64,000 nt of DNA from Tyto alba. Its lineage: Eukaryota > Chordata > Aves > Strigiformes > Tytonidae. The position numbers were made by a program, and so were the translations under genes. The number at the start of each line of letters is the position of its first letter. Within the stretch, counting starts at the first letter, position 1. The notes below the pieces were generated by a model that was not told the DNA's origin, did no database searches, and worked only from the letters and a program-made list of their open reading frames with translations. The stretch covers positions 25,719,323 to 25,783,322 of the forward strand of contig NW_024881272.1 of NCBI RefSeq assembly GCF_018691265.1. Direction: 5' to 3'. This document shows, piece after piece, positions 25,367 to 37,449 of this stretch.

Positions 25367-25536
25367 GGAGGGAGGGAGGGAGGGAGGGAGGGAGGGAGGG
25401 AGGGAGGGAGGGAGGGAGGGAGGGAGGGAGGAAGGGAGGAAGGGGGAAGGAAGGAAGGAAGGAAGGAAGGAAGGAAGGAAGGAAGGAAGGAAGGAAGGAA
25501 GGAAGGAAGGAAGGAAGGAAGGAAGGAAGGAAGGAA
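25367..25536 (+). repeat. (GGGA)n then (GGAA)n compound microsatellite
   Basis: About 16 GGGA/GAGG units (25,367-25,430) pass through a short mixed zone into about 22 perfect GGAA units ending at 25,535. The G-rich half can form G-quadruplexes. The GGAA half is a tandem of ETS-factor core sites. The tract begins exactly at the 5' edge of the adjoining minus-strand LTR. The Ser/Leu/Pro/Phe-rich frames on the minus strand are translations of the repeat. Length is probably polymorphic and may be misassembled. Confidence 0.95.
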
Positions 25537-26408
25537 CTGAACACTGTTGTCTTGTGCTTCTTGTATCATGAAGTTAATGGCAATGTGTGGGGGGAAAAAA
25601 AAAAAAGTTATATTTAAAAAGCCTTTCAAAGTACCAAAAGACAAAATAACAGGTTATCTTGCCCTTCAAACTCAAGCCATTTTGTGGTGATCTGACACAC
25701 AAAAAAGTTCTAAAAGTTCTTAAATTATCTCTGTCCTTTGCAAATCTCTCTTTGGAGAGTATCCCCCTTCAAAATCCTAGTGCCCAGTTGGCCTTTCTCA
25801 CTGCGGAAGTGACACCATGGCCAAGGGAGGAGGCCAAGGCTCCTCTGGCACTGCCACATCTGTCACTCGTGGCCACATCTGTGCCTCTCCTGGAGAGGTG
25901 TCCAGAGCACCAGCACCGGCAGGGGCTGGGGTGTCTGTCACAGTGACATCCCCACTACCTGACATAGGGACCAGCCATGAGATGCCTCAGTGGGGCCCTT
26001 TGGAGCTCAGCTTTTAATCTGCAGAGCTCAAGTTGTCATTTGGGACAGGTATTTTGGTCGCTAAGTCTCCTTGAGGTCTAGCCCTGGAGGCTGCTCTCTG
26101 GGGCAAGGACTGTCTCCAACGTGTTATGTTTGTAGGAGCACGACCACATCACGAGAAACAGCTGTTAAACATAAAGATGGTCAGGATCTACCCAAATGCA
26201 GAAGGTGCAGCAGCCGTTGCACACCTTCCCCCCATGGGGAAGCTGGCAGCCGTCCATCCCACAGAATACCCACAAACTCAGGACAAGCAAATCTCAGCTC
26301 CAGGTGAGAAATTGTTCATAGCAGAGGAGCGAGCTCCCTCTGCTGCCCAAAGATCTGCTAGAGGCAGGCAAGAGCCGGCAGCCTTTTTTCCTGTGTCTTG
26401 GAAAAGAC

Positions 26409-26431
26409 AAAAAAAAAAAAAAAAAAAAAAA
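26409..26431 (+). repeat. Poly-A tract (23 A)
   Basis: Uninterrupted A run with no recognised retroelement upstream. Confidence 0.85.
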
Positions 26432-26753
26432 TCATATTGGCTGGCTCTGAGGGGACATGCGACCATGGCTGGACCCACTGCATCTCATAGCCTTCCTACA
26501 GACCGGGTCCTGCGGCTTGATCCAAGCTGACTCCCGGGGCAGACCATAATAACTGGGAGCAAACTGCCACCAGCACCCCCTCTCCCAGGCCTTGCTGCCC
26601 CCGCCAGGTATCAGCACCGGGGACCCGGGGAGGGGGATGGCCCAGCCTGGCCCAGGCAAAGCACTTGCTGGTTTTGAGCTGGCGTGGGGTCACAGCATGT
26701 CCGTCCACCTGCAGCCGAGTGAAATGCTTACCCTGGCTTGTTGTTGTTGCCAC

Positions 26754-26769
26754 CTGTAATTAATTACAG
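26754..26769. promoter_or_regulatory. 16-bp palindrome with paired-homeodomain site
   Basis: CTGTAATTAATTACAG is a perfect palindrome. Its centre TAATTAATTA has the P2 arrangement (TAAT, two bases, ATTA) to which paired-class homeodomains are known to bind as dimers. It sits at the start of a TAAT-rich, repeat-poor stretch. A regulatory role is inferred from the motif alone. Confidence 0.4.
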
Positions 26770-27133
26770 CGAAAGGGCAAACTGCCTCTCTTTCGAATTA
26801 TTTATTGCAGTCAAATGCAGGCAGATCGCATGGGTCTGTGTAGCTATGTGGCTCCCTGGTGTCGGCTAAAGGATTGGTGTAATCCCTGTAAATTCATTAG
26901 GGTTTATCAGCTCCCTGTTTGTGGCTATACCGCTCCACCCCCCCCTTTCTTGCCCTTCTCTCTCCATAGAGCAAAGATTTATCACTGAATTAAAGCTGGA
27001 GAGCTCCTGGCTGATGAACTGGGGAAGCAGGATAATTCTATTACTTGTCAGAGCAGTTGAGGGGGAAATTGTGTGCAATAACCACGGCTCAGAGCACAGG
27101 CTACAGAAGTCCAAGCTTGTGAGATGGTGTGGG

Positions 27134-27150
27134 AAAAAAAAAAAAAAAAA
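27134..27150 (+). repeat. Poly-A tract (17 A)
   Basis: Uninterrupted A run in otherwise mixed DNA. Confidence 0.8.
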
Positions 27151-27480
27151 GACGAGGCAGATGAGGAGGTGCCCAGGGCTGAGGTTTTCCTTGCTGGATG
27201 TCCGTGGCAAAGAGGCTCAGCAGCAAAGCCACCCATACACCCATTGCCCCGTCTCCAGCATCGTTCTGCACAGATGTGCACTGCATTATCCCATCGGTTT
27301 GTAGCAGGGTGATGAGGAAGAGGATGGTCCTGACTGGAGTGAAGTCTGCACTGAGGTGGGAAGGTCACCCATGGCCAGTGCCAGTTTCCTGACCCTCCCT
27401 GTCACTGGCAGTAACAATCGTGGGGCAGAGCAGGGAACTGGTTCAATAGGAAACTAACTTTTTTGGAGGAGAAAAGAAGA

Positions 27481-27504
27481 TCAAATCAGATTTTTCTGAT
27501 TTGA
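27481..27504. repeat. Perfect 10-bp inverted repeat, TTTT loop
   Basis: TCAAATCAGA at 27,481-27,490 and TCTGATTTGA at 27,495-27,504 are exact reverse complements around TTTT. The hairpin is short and AT-rich, outside any gene. It may be a structural accident. Confidence 0.8.
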
Positions 27505-29165
27505 AACCAGATTGGGTTTCTAATATTGATAGAATAAAGGGGGCGGCTAGAACAGTGAAGGCGGGACTGTCTTCTTGGCAGTGGAGTGGACTAAAACCAG
27601 CTGAAAGTGAGTGCCAGGCCATGGGCTAACTCACCTGAGCTCAGGTTGGGCTGGATTAGGAGTGTGTCTGCCTCAGCTACTCCATCAGCAGCCACTCCCA
27701 ACTTGCTGGTAAATTTGCAGGACAACTGTCACATCTGCTTACCCTGGGCTAATGCTGGTGCTCAGAACCCATTGCCACCATCCTGTCCTTTAATAGTGCT
27801 GTCAGCATCAAGAAAATCCCATTTGTGGAAAGTAACTTCAATAAGGAACGAAAGACAAGACAGTGCTGTGGCTGTCTCTAAATCATGAGCCTAAACTGGC
27901 TTGTGAAATATCTGTATTTTCACACAGTATTGTGCTCTGCCAAAAATGCACACCGTAACCCAGCAGTGAAGGTTCAATGTAGAAATCTGAACTGAACATG
28001 CCTGCCTTTCTTTTTTTCAATTGTATTTATGGCTAGTGACACCTACCACCTTCATCTGGTAGCACAGAAGATGAATACTGCCACATTTCCTTGTGCTCTG
28101 TGGAGGATATATGCTTCCTACAGCTCTCCATGCCCAGGTTAGTACATCAGCCAAGGGTATATTTATCTCTGAGGGTCTCTGCTCAGCCCCAGGGTCTTTT
28201 CCACAACCGCAGACATCACATCTCACAGCCACAGCAAAGCTCTCCAGCAGCTCTGTTTTTTTAGCACCCTGAGTTAGGGGTTTCAGCAGAAGGTGCTGAT
28301 TTTTGTCAAGGGTGGGGAATGATTAAAGGGATGGGAATAGGATATGGGGAATAAATGAGCTCCAGGGTTGGTCTGTGAGTCTAGGAAGTCCCAGATGTCT
28401 CCAGATCTGCATTGTTGTTGGCTAAATTGCCTCCAGAAAGTTTTCTCCAGCAACATTTGGCTCACACCCTGAAGCATGAGGATTTTGAGGCATTACGCCT
28501 GGTACCTGGGCATTATCCATCACTTGCCAGAGGCTGTTTGCTGAGCATAGGACCCACCCGGCTGATGGCAGTGACCTGTTGTGCTGTGTACAGCTATCGG
28601 GGCCACCCTCCAGGGTCACAACCTCCTGCTGCTGTGACCCAGGATATTTCTGAGCACGCGCTGGCCCATGCAAAATTTAAGAATGAAAATGCCAGTTTGG
28701 GATCCCTTCTGGTGTTTGCAAATGGTCCAGTCACAGGCCTTGGTCTGGAGGCTCTCTGCTGTGCTCGGGGAAGTTGGCATAACAGTCAGATGCAATCTGG
28801 TCATCTACCTTCAGCGATTGCTGCTGAAAGGCTGAGGATATTTATTTCCCAAGGTCTTCTCTTGAAGCCTTGAGTATAAATTTCCTTCCATTTATTCGTC
28901 AAAGGCTCTGCTCCTGTGCTGTGTTTGGGCTGTCAGCAGTTGCCTTGGACATTTAGGTCAATCACAGATATTATTTCTGTCTCTGGGGCTGGCAGCTCTC
29001 ATCCTGGGCCTTCAGCTTTGTGTCTTGCTTATAAATAAAACACAATTCACTCTCAGCGCAGAGGAAAGAGGCAGCGATGAGCTCAAAGTGCTGCTTTCAC
29101 AGGGAGGGGTGCTCATTTCACATAGCTCGACCCCCTCAAAGAATTATCAAGCTTCATATTAATCA

Positions 29166-29186
29166 TTCCTATTGCTTTAATAGGAA
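29166..29186. repeat. 8-bp inverted repeat in AT-rich candidate enhancer
   Basis: TTCCTATT and AATAGGAA flank the five bases GCTTT. They lie in a stretch with several ATTA/TAAT cores (29.11-29.25 kb) and no recognisable repeat. Confidence 0.6.
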
Positions 29187-32100
29187 GCCTACTGAGAATT
29201 AGGGGGATAAAAATAGGCATTAGAGCCGAGTGTAAGGCAACGTGTATTTGCAGCTCATCACTCATGTGCTGGATAAAACTCTGAGTGGTGGAGATGTGCA
29301 GCTGGACTGGGAGTGCCTGGTGAATGAAAGGAGGCAAAGGCAGAGCTTGAGAGGTGCAGAAACACTTGTATTTGCTTTAGTCCTTGTAGGTGCTGATTTA
29401 ACATATGGCTGGTGTTCCTGGAGGGACTGAACCCCACCAGAAGCAGAAATCTCACTGATCCAAAGGCTTCAGGACCATGGGTCAGGTCAGTCAATGTGCT
29501 TATTGCTGACAAATACCAGTTCCCAGACCCAGTCTGACAATAGGCTACTGAGACTTTTTCTCTGCAGATGAGTATTTTGACATTAAAAAAAATAATAATA
29601 ACTTTTAAATATAAGTCCTAAACAGGAGTGTTAACTAGTGGATACTAGGTTACTCAGGTCAGGGGTTTTTGGAAGCAGCCATGCTGGCTGTAGAGGCAAT
29701 AAACTGTTGCTAATATGGGGCGCTGTCATTCTGCAGTCATTTGTTCTCTAATGGTCTGTGGATGCAGATTTATGCACTGATAAGTGGAAGAGGGTTGGTT
29801 TTTTCTAATTATTCTGGGTACAAACAAATTTGAAGTATTGACTAGGAAAGATAATTGGGAAAAGCTTTCAAAAACTGCTAAAATACACATCAGGCAGGTG
29901 TCTATTACTGTAAATTATTCTTAGCCCAGAGCAGAAATGATTATAGGCTCTAGGTTTTTGTTTAATTTCTTACTTCCTTAAGAGTGCATGCATATTTTTT
30001 GTCATTTATTGGAGTCATTTTGCAAAGTGGATCTGGGCTGTTTTCACAGAGGGTTTACATTGCACATGATTGACTGAGCTGATTCCCTTCCATACACTCA
30101 CATATCCCCCTGCTGCATAAATTAGAGCTGAGCACTTTTTATTTCCTTGTAAGGGAAATGAGCTCTGACGAATAGGGATGAAATGAATATCATGTTATTT
30201 AGGGGCTGAGACAAAGGCAGGGGCCAAAGAAATAATATTTCTCTGGGTTTGCCTGGTACTCTCTCTTCTTGCTTTTTTTTTACACCCACTCCCCATGCTG
30301 GAATATTTATTTTCTACACTAAACTAATCTCCGAGACACCTGGTGATTATTGTATTAAGATGTGATGAATTGCAACGCTCAAGACAACTGACAACTCTCT
30401 GCCTTTTATATTTCCAGCCACGACGGTGAAGTACAGGCCAAATTGTGGCAGGGGGATCCTGAGAAGCTGCCCCAGCATCTGCTGGGCCTGAAGCCAGGTC
30501 GACTGGTCCTGCAGCCACCCCGCACCTCAGCATCCCTCCTGCTCCCTGAGCTTTGGCCCCAGCAGAGCCCACTGCAGAGTTTGGTCTGCCATGCTGCTCA
30601 GCACTGATCGACTCGCCCCGTCCTCAGGAAGGCATAGATTTTCCTATTAGAGGCAGTTCCTACTCATCGATGATAGCTCCATCACTGTGAGCCCTGGCTC
30701 TTTGTAACCGGTTTGTGTCCCCCCTGTAATTAGCCCATATTTAATCATTACCGAGGAAAAAGGCAGGGACACGTTGCAGTCATCCTCGCAAATCATCTTT
30801 TCTCCAGATGGCCCGCACAGTACATTGTAAACCTCATTAACAGATTGCACCAATTAATTATCTGGTATGGGAATCACTTCGCTAACCACTGAAGGCAGCT
30901 GCATCCAGGAGGGAACACAGCCAGGGAAGGACCCGCAAAACTCAGTCCCAGCTGCTGGTGAGGGAAGGGATCAGGGTTAGCAAAACTGGAGCTTTCCACT
31001 GTTTTTTTTTCAAATTTTAACTAAGTTTTCTTTTATTTATTTATTTTAAAATGTGCTTTTTTGAAGGAAATGATGGTTATTTTATTGGAAGTTTTACCCT
31101 TGTCTGCCCCAAACCGGGAACCATGTGGATTGAAATAGATCAGCCTTTCAAACAACACCAGCAACGGGAAGCAGTTTTCTCATGGCCTTCAATGTACCTT
31201 CAGCTGCATGAAGTTGCATTTCTTTTTTTTACCCCAAAGTAAGAAGATCAAAAAACAATTTTTTCTCAGTATAAAACTCAGTACCTATTGATAAATCTGT
31301 AATGAATTTGTACTCTAGTCTATTAATTGCCTTGCAGATGTTTAGCCATAGGATTCCAGTGCAGAAGGAGATCAATATATGTTGAGATTAAATTATCCAA
31401 CTGTTTCAAAACCCAAATAATCACTGCTTGAGCTTGTTTAGTTTGGGCCCAGGACAAAAGTCAATTCCCTCCCTGTGGACATTTCTATAAAGTACAGTTG
31501 ACATAAGAAATGATGAGACTCTGGAAAACTAGATTGAGCCATAAATATTCAGTTCTGCAGCGGATTTGAGAATAATAATCTAACTTTCTTTAATGCCTAG
31601 CTCTCAGTGCTTAACAAACCCTCAATTCTTGGAAATCCTCAGCTGTTTAACAATTCAGAGCCCCTAATCCATAACTTGGGAGGGAAAAATGAAGATTTGG
31701 TTCAAATAAACCCCTAGATGATGGAGTTAGAAGAGCTTCACTGTGGCATTTGCAATCAACTAAAAATAACAGAAAAGGCTAGAGAGAGTGTCCCTGTCTG
31801 TAGATATCTATAGCTACTCCGGATAAACTCTCCTACCGTTTTTTTTCCTGCTTTTAAGTTACTATTTCCTAGGACAAGCATCACCTGCATGCATTTGCAT
31901 GCTCTTTCTGGTAGTTTCTACCTCTTTTCCCTCAGCTGAGCTCTCCCTGGCTCTTTTCAGCCCAAGAAGCCACAGCAGCCCCTCTCCTGCTCTGCTGGGG
32001 GCAGGGGAAACCATTCTCAGCCAGTTGCAGCTGGGGAGTCCATGGCATCCATTTACCCTCTGAAAGCGCCTGGTTTGCTCCAACACCTCATTAGAGTCCT

Positions 32101-32529
32101 TGTCACCTATCTCCTTCCTGGCCAGGGTAGGAATTTTGCCCCATGAATGAGTCCTGGGAGCAGCCTGGCAACTGGGGACAAGCGATATTAAGCCCAGTGT
32201 CTTTCTGTGCAGGAGCAAGGCATGGTTTTCAACCTGAACAGGTCAAACGTTCACCCAGGAGATCTGCCCTGCGTGCATGACTGGGGAAGGTCCTACAACA
32301 CATCCTGAGCAGTGTCAGGACTTGAATGCCTCCTTCCCCTAGAGGTGCTCCTTCCCCATCTTTCTCTGCCTTGTCCCAGGTGGTGCCGCATCCTACCCCT
32401 CACAGGGATAATGCAGTGGGGGGTGTCTCTCTGCTGAACTCTCTCTTGGTCTTCCCAGTACCTTTTTCCTCTGTTTCTTGTTGGCAAAGAGCTCGGTTGT
32501 TGTTATAGCAACCTCAATGCGGTTAAGTC

Positions 32530-32609
32530 TCTAGAGGCAAGGTTTATAGGGAGAGGCAATATCTTTTATTAGACCGGCTGATACAGCTGAAAGAGAAAAA
32601 TACAAGGGG
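32530..32609 (-). mobile_element. Possible interspersed-repeat fragment, family unassigned
   Basis: On the minus strand the block reads '...agctgtatcagccggtc' then 'taataaaagatattgcctc' and '...aaaccttgcctctag'. I recall closely similar sequence as a recurrent interspersed repeat in birds and turtles, but I cannot name the family or set its limits. It is directly followed on the plus strand by a 30-base A run. A RepeatMasker search with an avian or sauropsid library would settle it. Confidence 0.35.

Positions 32610-32639
<30 letters not shown>
32610..32639 (+). repeat. Poly-A tract (30 A)
   Basis: The longest homopolymer in the window. Length is likely to vary and to be error-prone in sequencing. 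Confidence 0.9.
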
Positions 32640-32641
<2 letters not shown>

Positions 32642-35600
32642 AAGCAGCACTCTGGCTCATAAACTCATAGCAGCTCCCCAGACCTGTGGGTGGAGGAGAA
32701 TGCAGCAGGTACAGAGGTGAAAGAGGTGACAAGCAGAGACATGGCGTGGGCACCCGGGAAGGGGAAGAGCCGGGCGCTGCAGGCTCAGCCAGCCTGGCAG
32801 GACGGCAGCACAGCAGCCTAGGCGTTACAGGGGGGATAATCTGGTTTTATCTGGTGGAAAGCAGAGATTTGATGGGAAACAAGACCCCTGTTCAATGCTG
32901 GCTCTTCCTGCCAAACACCACCACGGTGCTGGTTTATCTTCACTGCCCCAGTACCATCACAGCATCTCCCAGGTGCTGGTGGTCACAGCCGCTGCCACAA
33001 GCACCACTGCATCCAGTGCCAAAATAACCCTGGCCCCTCTGATCTGCTGTGTGACTGCTTTGAATCTCTGATCGATCTACTCGGAGAAAACCTTGGCAGC
33101 ACCCACCCTAAGTAGTCCTCTCAGTGTACACTCCCCACCTGATATATCAAAGGCAGCAGAAAACACTCCAAAGAGCTAATCAGCAAGGTAGCTCCTGGGT
33201 CACCTGGTTTAATTCCCAGCCCCAGCCTCAATTCCAGCCACTCGGCTGTGCTCACGGGATCTCGGTTCTTCTTCCAGTGCATCTCCAGCAGCATCGAGTG
33301 CCTCCTTACTCAGGTTCCACCTGACTCGCTCTGCTTGCTTGGGATATGATCTCTGGCATCCATCAAACATGAGCCACCGCTTTCAGGCACCTCATCACTC
33401 AAACAGACAGCGCTCCTGATGTTGATACATCCTCATCAATCAGCCCGTTGTTCTGGATAAAACCCACCTCCTAATGCACAGCTGGTACTCACCTGAATGG
33501 TATCTATTTCATATGCTGACTGCTGGGAAGACTGTAATTCAGACTGTCAGTTTTCAGTTAAATTTATGGCTTGATGATAATTTTATATAAACATCAAAGT
33601 CAGGGCAAAAAGCTTTACAGGCACTGATGTAAAAGCTCTTTTCTTTCTGTCTGGTATTTCTAATCTTCAGTATTGCTCAAGTGGAAAGTCACCTTTCATT
33701 TTGCATATTCTTTCCTGTTTAACTAGGCCCTTGTAACCTCCTGAACAGAAAGGCAGATCAGGCAATAATTCATAGTTTGTCTGCTGAAGAAAACACAAGC
33801 ACATAAAAGAAACGCAAATTAATTCAGCATTAAACAGGTGGCTCTGGGGAAGGACGGCCTGTCTGTGGTGGGGATGGACTTGCATGTGGCCCAACAGAAT
33901 GATGTAGGATGGAGTTAGCTTCTCCAAGACAAAACTGAAAAGAGATTCAAGCTCTGTGATGGCTGATTTCTTCTTTGCAAGAGGAAGGGAAGTTGCACAA
34001 CATTAGCTAAGATAGTGTAAGTTGTCCTTTCTTTTAATAGCTGCAGCAAATTTTGTTTTGACAGGTGTGATGACCGTGGATGCTCAGGGATGACACAATC
34101 ATTCGAGGTGATGCTGAGTGCTGCTGCACAGCTGTGCTGCCCCCACACACTCCGCCCAACAAAATGCTGCTTCAGGCACAACCTCTTGTGTTATTTGCTC
34201 CCTATAAGGTGGTGAATATCTTCCCTAGGTTATAGAGTGTGAAACTCAGCTGTCCTCTGAGGCATGGTTGTGAAGGGCAAACAAACCTCATGAAGAAGCC
34301 AGTTATGAGTAAAAGGCAAATCTACTTTCTGGGCTTGGGCAAATCTAACTCTGTTGACAACCACCAGGAGGAAGGCAGAATAGCTGTGCTTTATTTGAAT
34401 TCTACAGGGATTTTTGCTTCCGCCCACAGCAGATCCTCACACCAAGCCTACTGGAATTCTTCAAGCCCCCACCACTCCAGCCACAGCACCACGTCCTTCC
34501 GAGGCACCCAAGGGTTTTGGTGAGCAAGAGCGGGGGACAGTGAAGAACACATTCATGGCTCTGCATGGGGACACGTCTGCTGACTCAGCAGGGCAAGTCC
34601 TGTCCTTTATTTGTCCTTAAAGCAAGGGCTGCCTGGAGAGCCAAGGAGGGATGCCTCAGCAAAGCTTCACTCCAGCCCTGCTCCTCTCGCAGAGGGAAGA
34701 AGTTGGCCCATAAATATCCCTGTGTAACCCTGGCTTCTTAGCAACGATGGAAAACAGCTGGATTTCACCAGAGCATCTAAAGTCATGCGCAGCAGAAGCA
34801 CGTCCCATCTGTGCAGCCCGAGCCAGCACTGTCTCACTGGCCACCCAGCAGTAGCCACATCGTCCACCAGCATGGAGCACTGGCAGGTGAATTTGGCATC
34901 GGTCACACCTCACATGCGCCTTGGGGCACCACCCATCACATGTGTTGGCCAAGCAACTTTTCCTACCATTGGCCTAGCAGCCCCCAGAGTCCCCAGGAAA
35001 CATCCAGGCAGTCTTCCATCTCAGAGAAGAGCTTCTGTAATTAAGGTGAAATTACTATTGTGAGCAGATTAATTCCCTCCTGGTCAGGTCAGGGGGGATC
35101 GCACAGCTGGGCCCATGCAGAGCAAGCTTGCTCTTAGCTCCTCTGGAAACATCCCATGTAACGGGGGCACACTGAAGTTATACTATGACCCAGACAAAAG
35201 TCTTACCAAATGCATTGACTATTTTCATAAAATCCTGTTAATATTAAACCACAGTTGAAGACCCCAAAAATCAAGAAGCATCATTTTTGGGCCCAGCCTT
35301 CACCCAAGTCTGTGAACATCTTGCCCAAAAGCAATTTATTTGGCCCTTACTTCTCACTAAAAAGGCTATTGATTTAATCCAGGACATTAAACAGTCTCAT
35401 CATCGGGGAAAGAAAGAGTTTTGGGATGGAGAAAGGGAACAACCCCCAATAGTGTCATAATGCAGATGGTTTAGGGCAAGTTTAACATGAAATCACTGCT
35501 TTCCATTACAGATTCAGTTATTTAGCTGCTGTTGAAATCATCAGGGAGTCTACTCTGGACTTCTCCTGGTGTAAGGGGATGAAGTTTGACCCCGTAAGTC

Positions 35601-37093
35601 TAGCCTGAGAAGGTAGGGACTGGGCTCTAGGAAAGGAGTGGGATCCAGACTGAGACCAGCAAAGAACTCCTGAGCAACAGAAGTAAAGAGCATGGGATTA
35701 AATCTAGATGATTAACCCAACTCACAGACCATTACACATCCCTTCCTCTACTCCTCATCCATTTCTGTGCAGATGAGAGTACAGAGAAAACGGGGGAAAT
35801 AGCTGTTTCTGCTGGTTCCTTTATGAGCACAATTAGCAGAGCATCACAAAACCACAACAGGGAGCATCTACGTGCCAACGAGACCTTTCCAACGCTTCTC
35901 GTGTGTTCACTGCAGTCTTGGCTGATGAGGAGAAAGTCCTCCCCAGCTCCCAAGCTTCCCCCAGAGAAGTCCTCAAGAGTCAGAGAGGGCAGGGAACATG
36001 CTCTTGGCAGGACAGCACCAGCCTGTCCTCAGAGCAGAAAGGACAGGTACATTACAGTGTCTGGGCAACATAAACCCCATTGCAGGTTGGAAGAGACGCC
36101 AGGCTTGCCTACATGACACACAACAGACTTATAGGCTCAGCCTTTGGTAGCCACTGAAGTGGTTTTTGAGGCATCAAGGGCTTCCACCTTAATCACAGAA
36201 ACTGAAGGGACGACAACATTGTATCCTGGATGGGAAGGTCCCAGTTTTTCAGCACCGCAGCTCCTTGTCCTGAGTGCTGCTGCATGGAGGCTGTATGGTA
36301 CTACCCTGTACTGCTTACTGCCTAACTGGATCAAACTGACTCTGATTACATTTAGGGAGCTGATAAATAGCATATCTGAAAGCCACTTGCGTGTTACAGC
36401 CAAAGTGGCTCTTGCTGTGGGGAATTAATTAAAGCCGAGACTGTAAAGCTTTTTTTTGCTGCTATGGAACTTGGTTTTTGGGGCCAGCTGGAGGCATCAG
36501 TCTGAATGGAAACAGTCTGAGGAGCCTGCACAGTTATTTCCATTTAGAAGCATAGTTATCACTGCAGTCCCAATAAACCATGAAGCTGAAATGTGAAACC
36601 TTGCTCAGAGCTTGTCTAGAACTTGTCAGCAAAGCAGGTCCAATTAGAATATGTTGACTGCTCGACACTAACATATTTGGCAAAAGTCCTTGGTTTTCAC
36701 TACATTTTTTCTGTGAGAGTTTCATTAGTCTAGCATATCAGACATAGAAGTGAAAAGCAAGGACAGGAAAGATGCAGAAGAAACTACAAGAGCCCAGCAT
36801 GGGGAGCTGGCAGCAAAAGCCTCTCAAATTAGCACAGCAAAGATACAAGCCTGTATCCTTTTCCGACTCAGGTATATGATAAAAATTGTTATTCTAAAGT
36901 GGGCCCCTGAATTTCTTTTTATTTATTTTTTTTTTTAAGACCTAAATGTCTTACTACTTTTTTCCCAGTAGGTGATGACCAGGTGGCCTAGCCTTAAAGC
37001 AGTTTGGGAGACAGGCAGGGCAGCATTCCCATATTGTTCTCACTTCTCAAACACATGTTCTCCTTGAAATGAGAAGGTCTGTAACCAAAATAG

Positions 37094-37098
37094 GTCTA
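37094..37098 (+). repeat. Target-site duplication, left copy (GTCTA)
   Basis: GTCTA directly precedes the LTR's TG and is repeated exactly after its CA. This records the insertion of the element. Confidence 0.85.
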
Positions 37099-37244
37099 TG
37101 TCCTGGCTGGGGCTGGCCTAGAGCTCCCGTGGGTCTGGCAGCGGGAGGAGCTGCAGCCCCCTGAGACCCCAGGGGCTCCCCAGGCCCCAGTGCCCTCACC
37201 CGTGTGCGGGGGCGGGGGGAGCACAGCTGGAGGGCTGGGCCCCG

Positions 37245-37290
37245 ATTGGCTGATATCCCATGTCACGTGACATTGTGCTCACTATATAAA
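37245..37290 (+). promoter_or_regulatory. LTR core promoter: CCAAT box, E-box palindrome, TATA box
   Basis: An inverted CCAAT box (ATTGG, NF-Y type) is followed by the 14-bp palindrome ATGTCACGTGACAT at 37,260-37,273 and by CTATATAAA, with the TATA box at 37,283-37,290. GTCACGTGAC within the palindrome equals the published consensus of bHLH-zip factors of the USF and MITF/TFE families. Transcription would be expected to start about 25-30 bases past the TATA box, near 37,315. Activity is inferred. Confidence 0.6.
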
Positions 37291-37443
37291 GGCAGGAGAG
37301 GGCCAGGAGGGGCTCTCACTTCTGGGAGTGTGGCTGTGGGGCCTTGGTGTTGGGGATGGCTGGCCGGGAGCGGGCGGGTGGTGAGCAGCTGTATTGTACA
37401 TTACCTGCTGATATTGCTGTCAGTGTATTATTCTGTTACTATT

Positions 37444-37449
37444 ATTAAA
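37444..37449 (+). terminator. LTR polyadenylation signal ATTAAA
   Basis: ATTAAA lies about 130 bases before the LTR end, in the segment that in this LTR type separates R from U5. It is the common variant of AATAAA. Confidence 0.55.

Larger units (their letters stand above)
25537..37093. other. Intergenic DNA with several inverted repeats and possible enhancers
   Basis: About 11.5 kb with no supported gene. AT-rich, TAAT/ATTA-rich zones at 26.74-27.06 kb and 29.11-31.25 kb look like candidate conserved non-coding elements. Homopolymers lie at 26,409-26,431, 27,134-27,150 and 32,610-32,639. A splice-acceptor-like site at 30,399-30,418 is followed by about 60 open codons of unrecognised sequence; I do not call it a gene. 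Confidence 0.45.

Noticed and set aside
25347..25644. Ser/Leu/Pro/Phe repeat 'proteins' on minus
   Set aside because: Direct translation of the (GGGA)n/(GGAA)n microsatellite.
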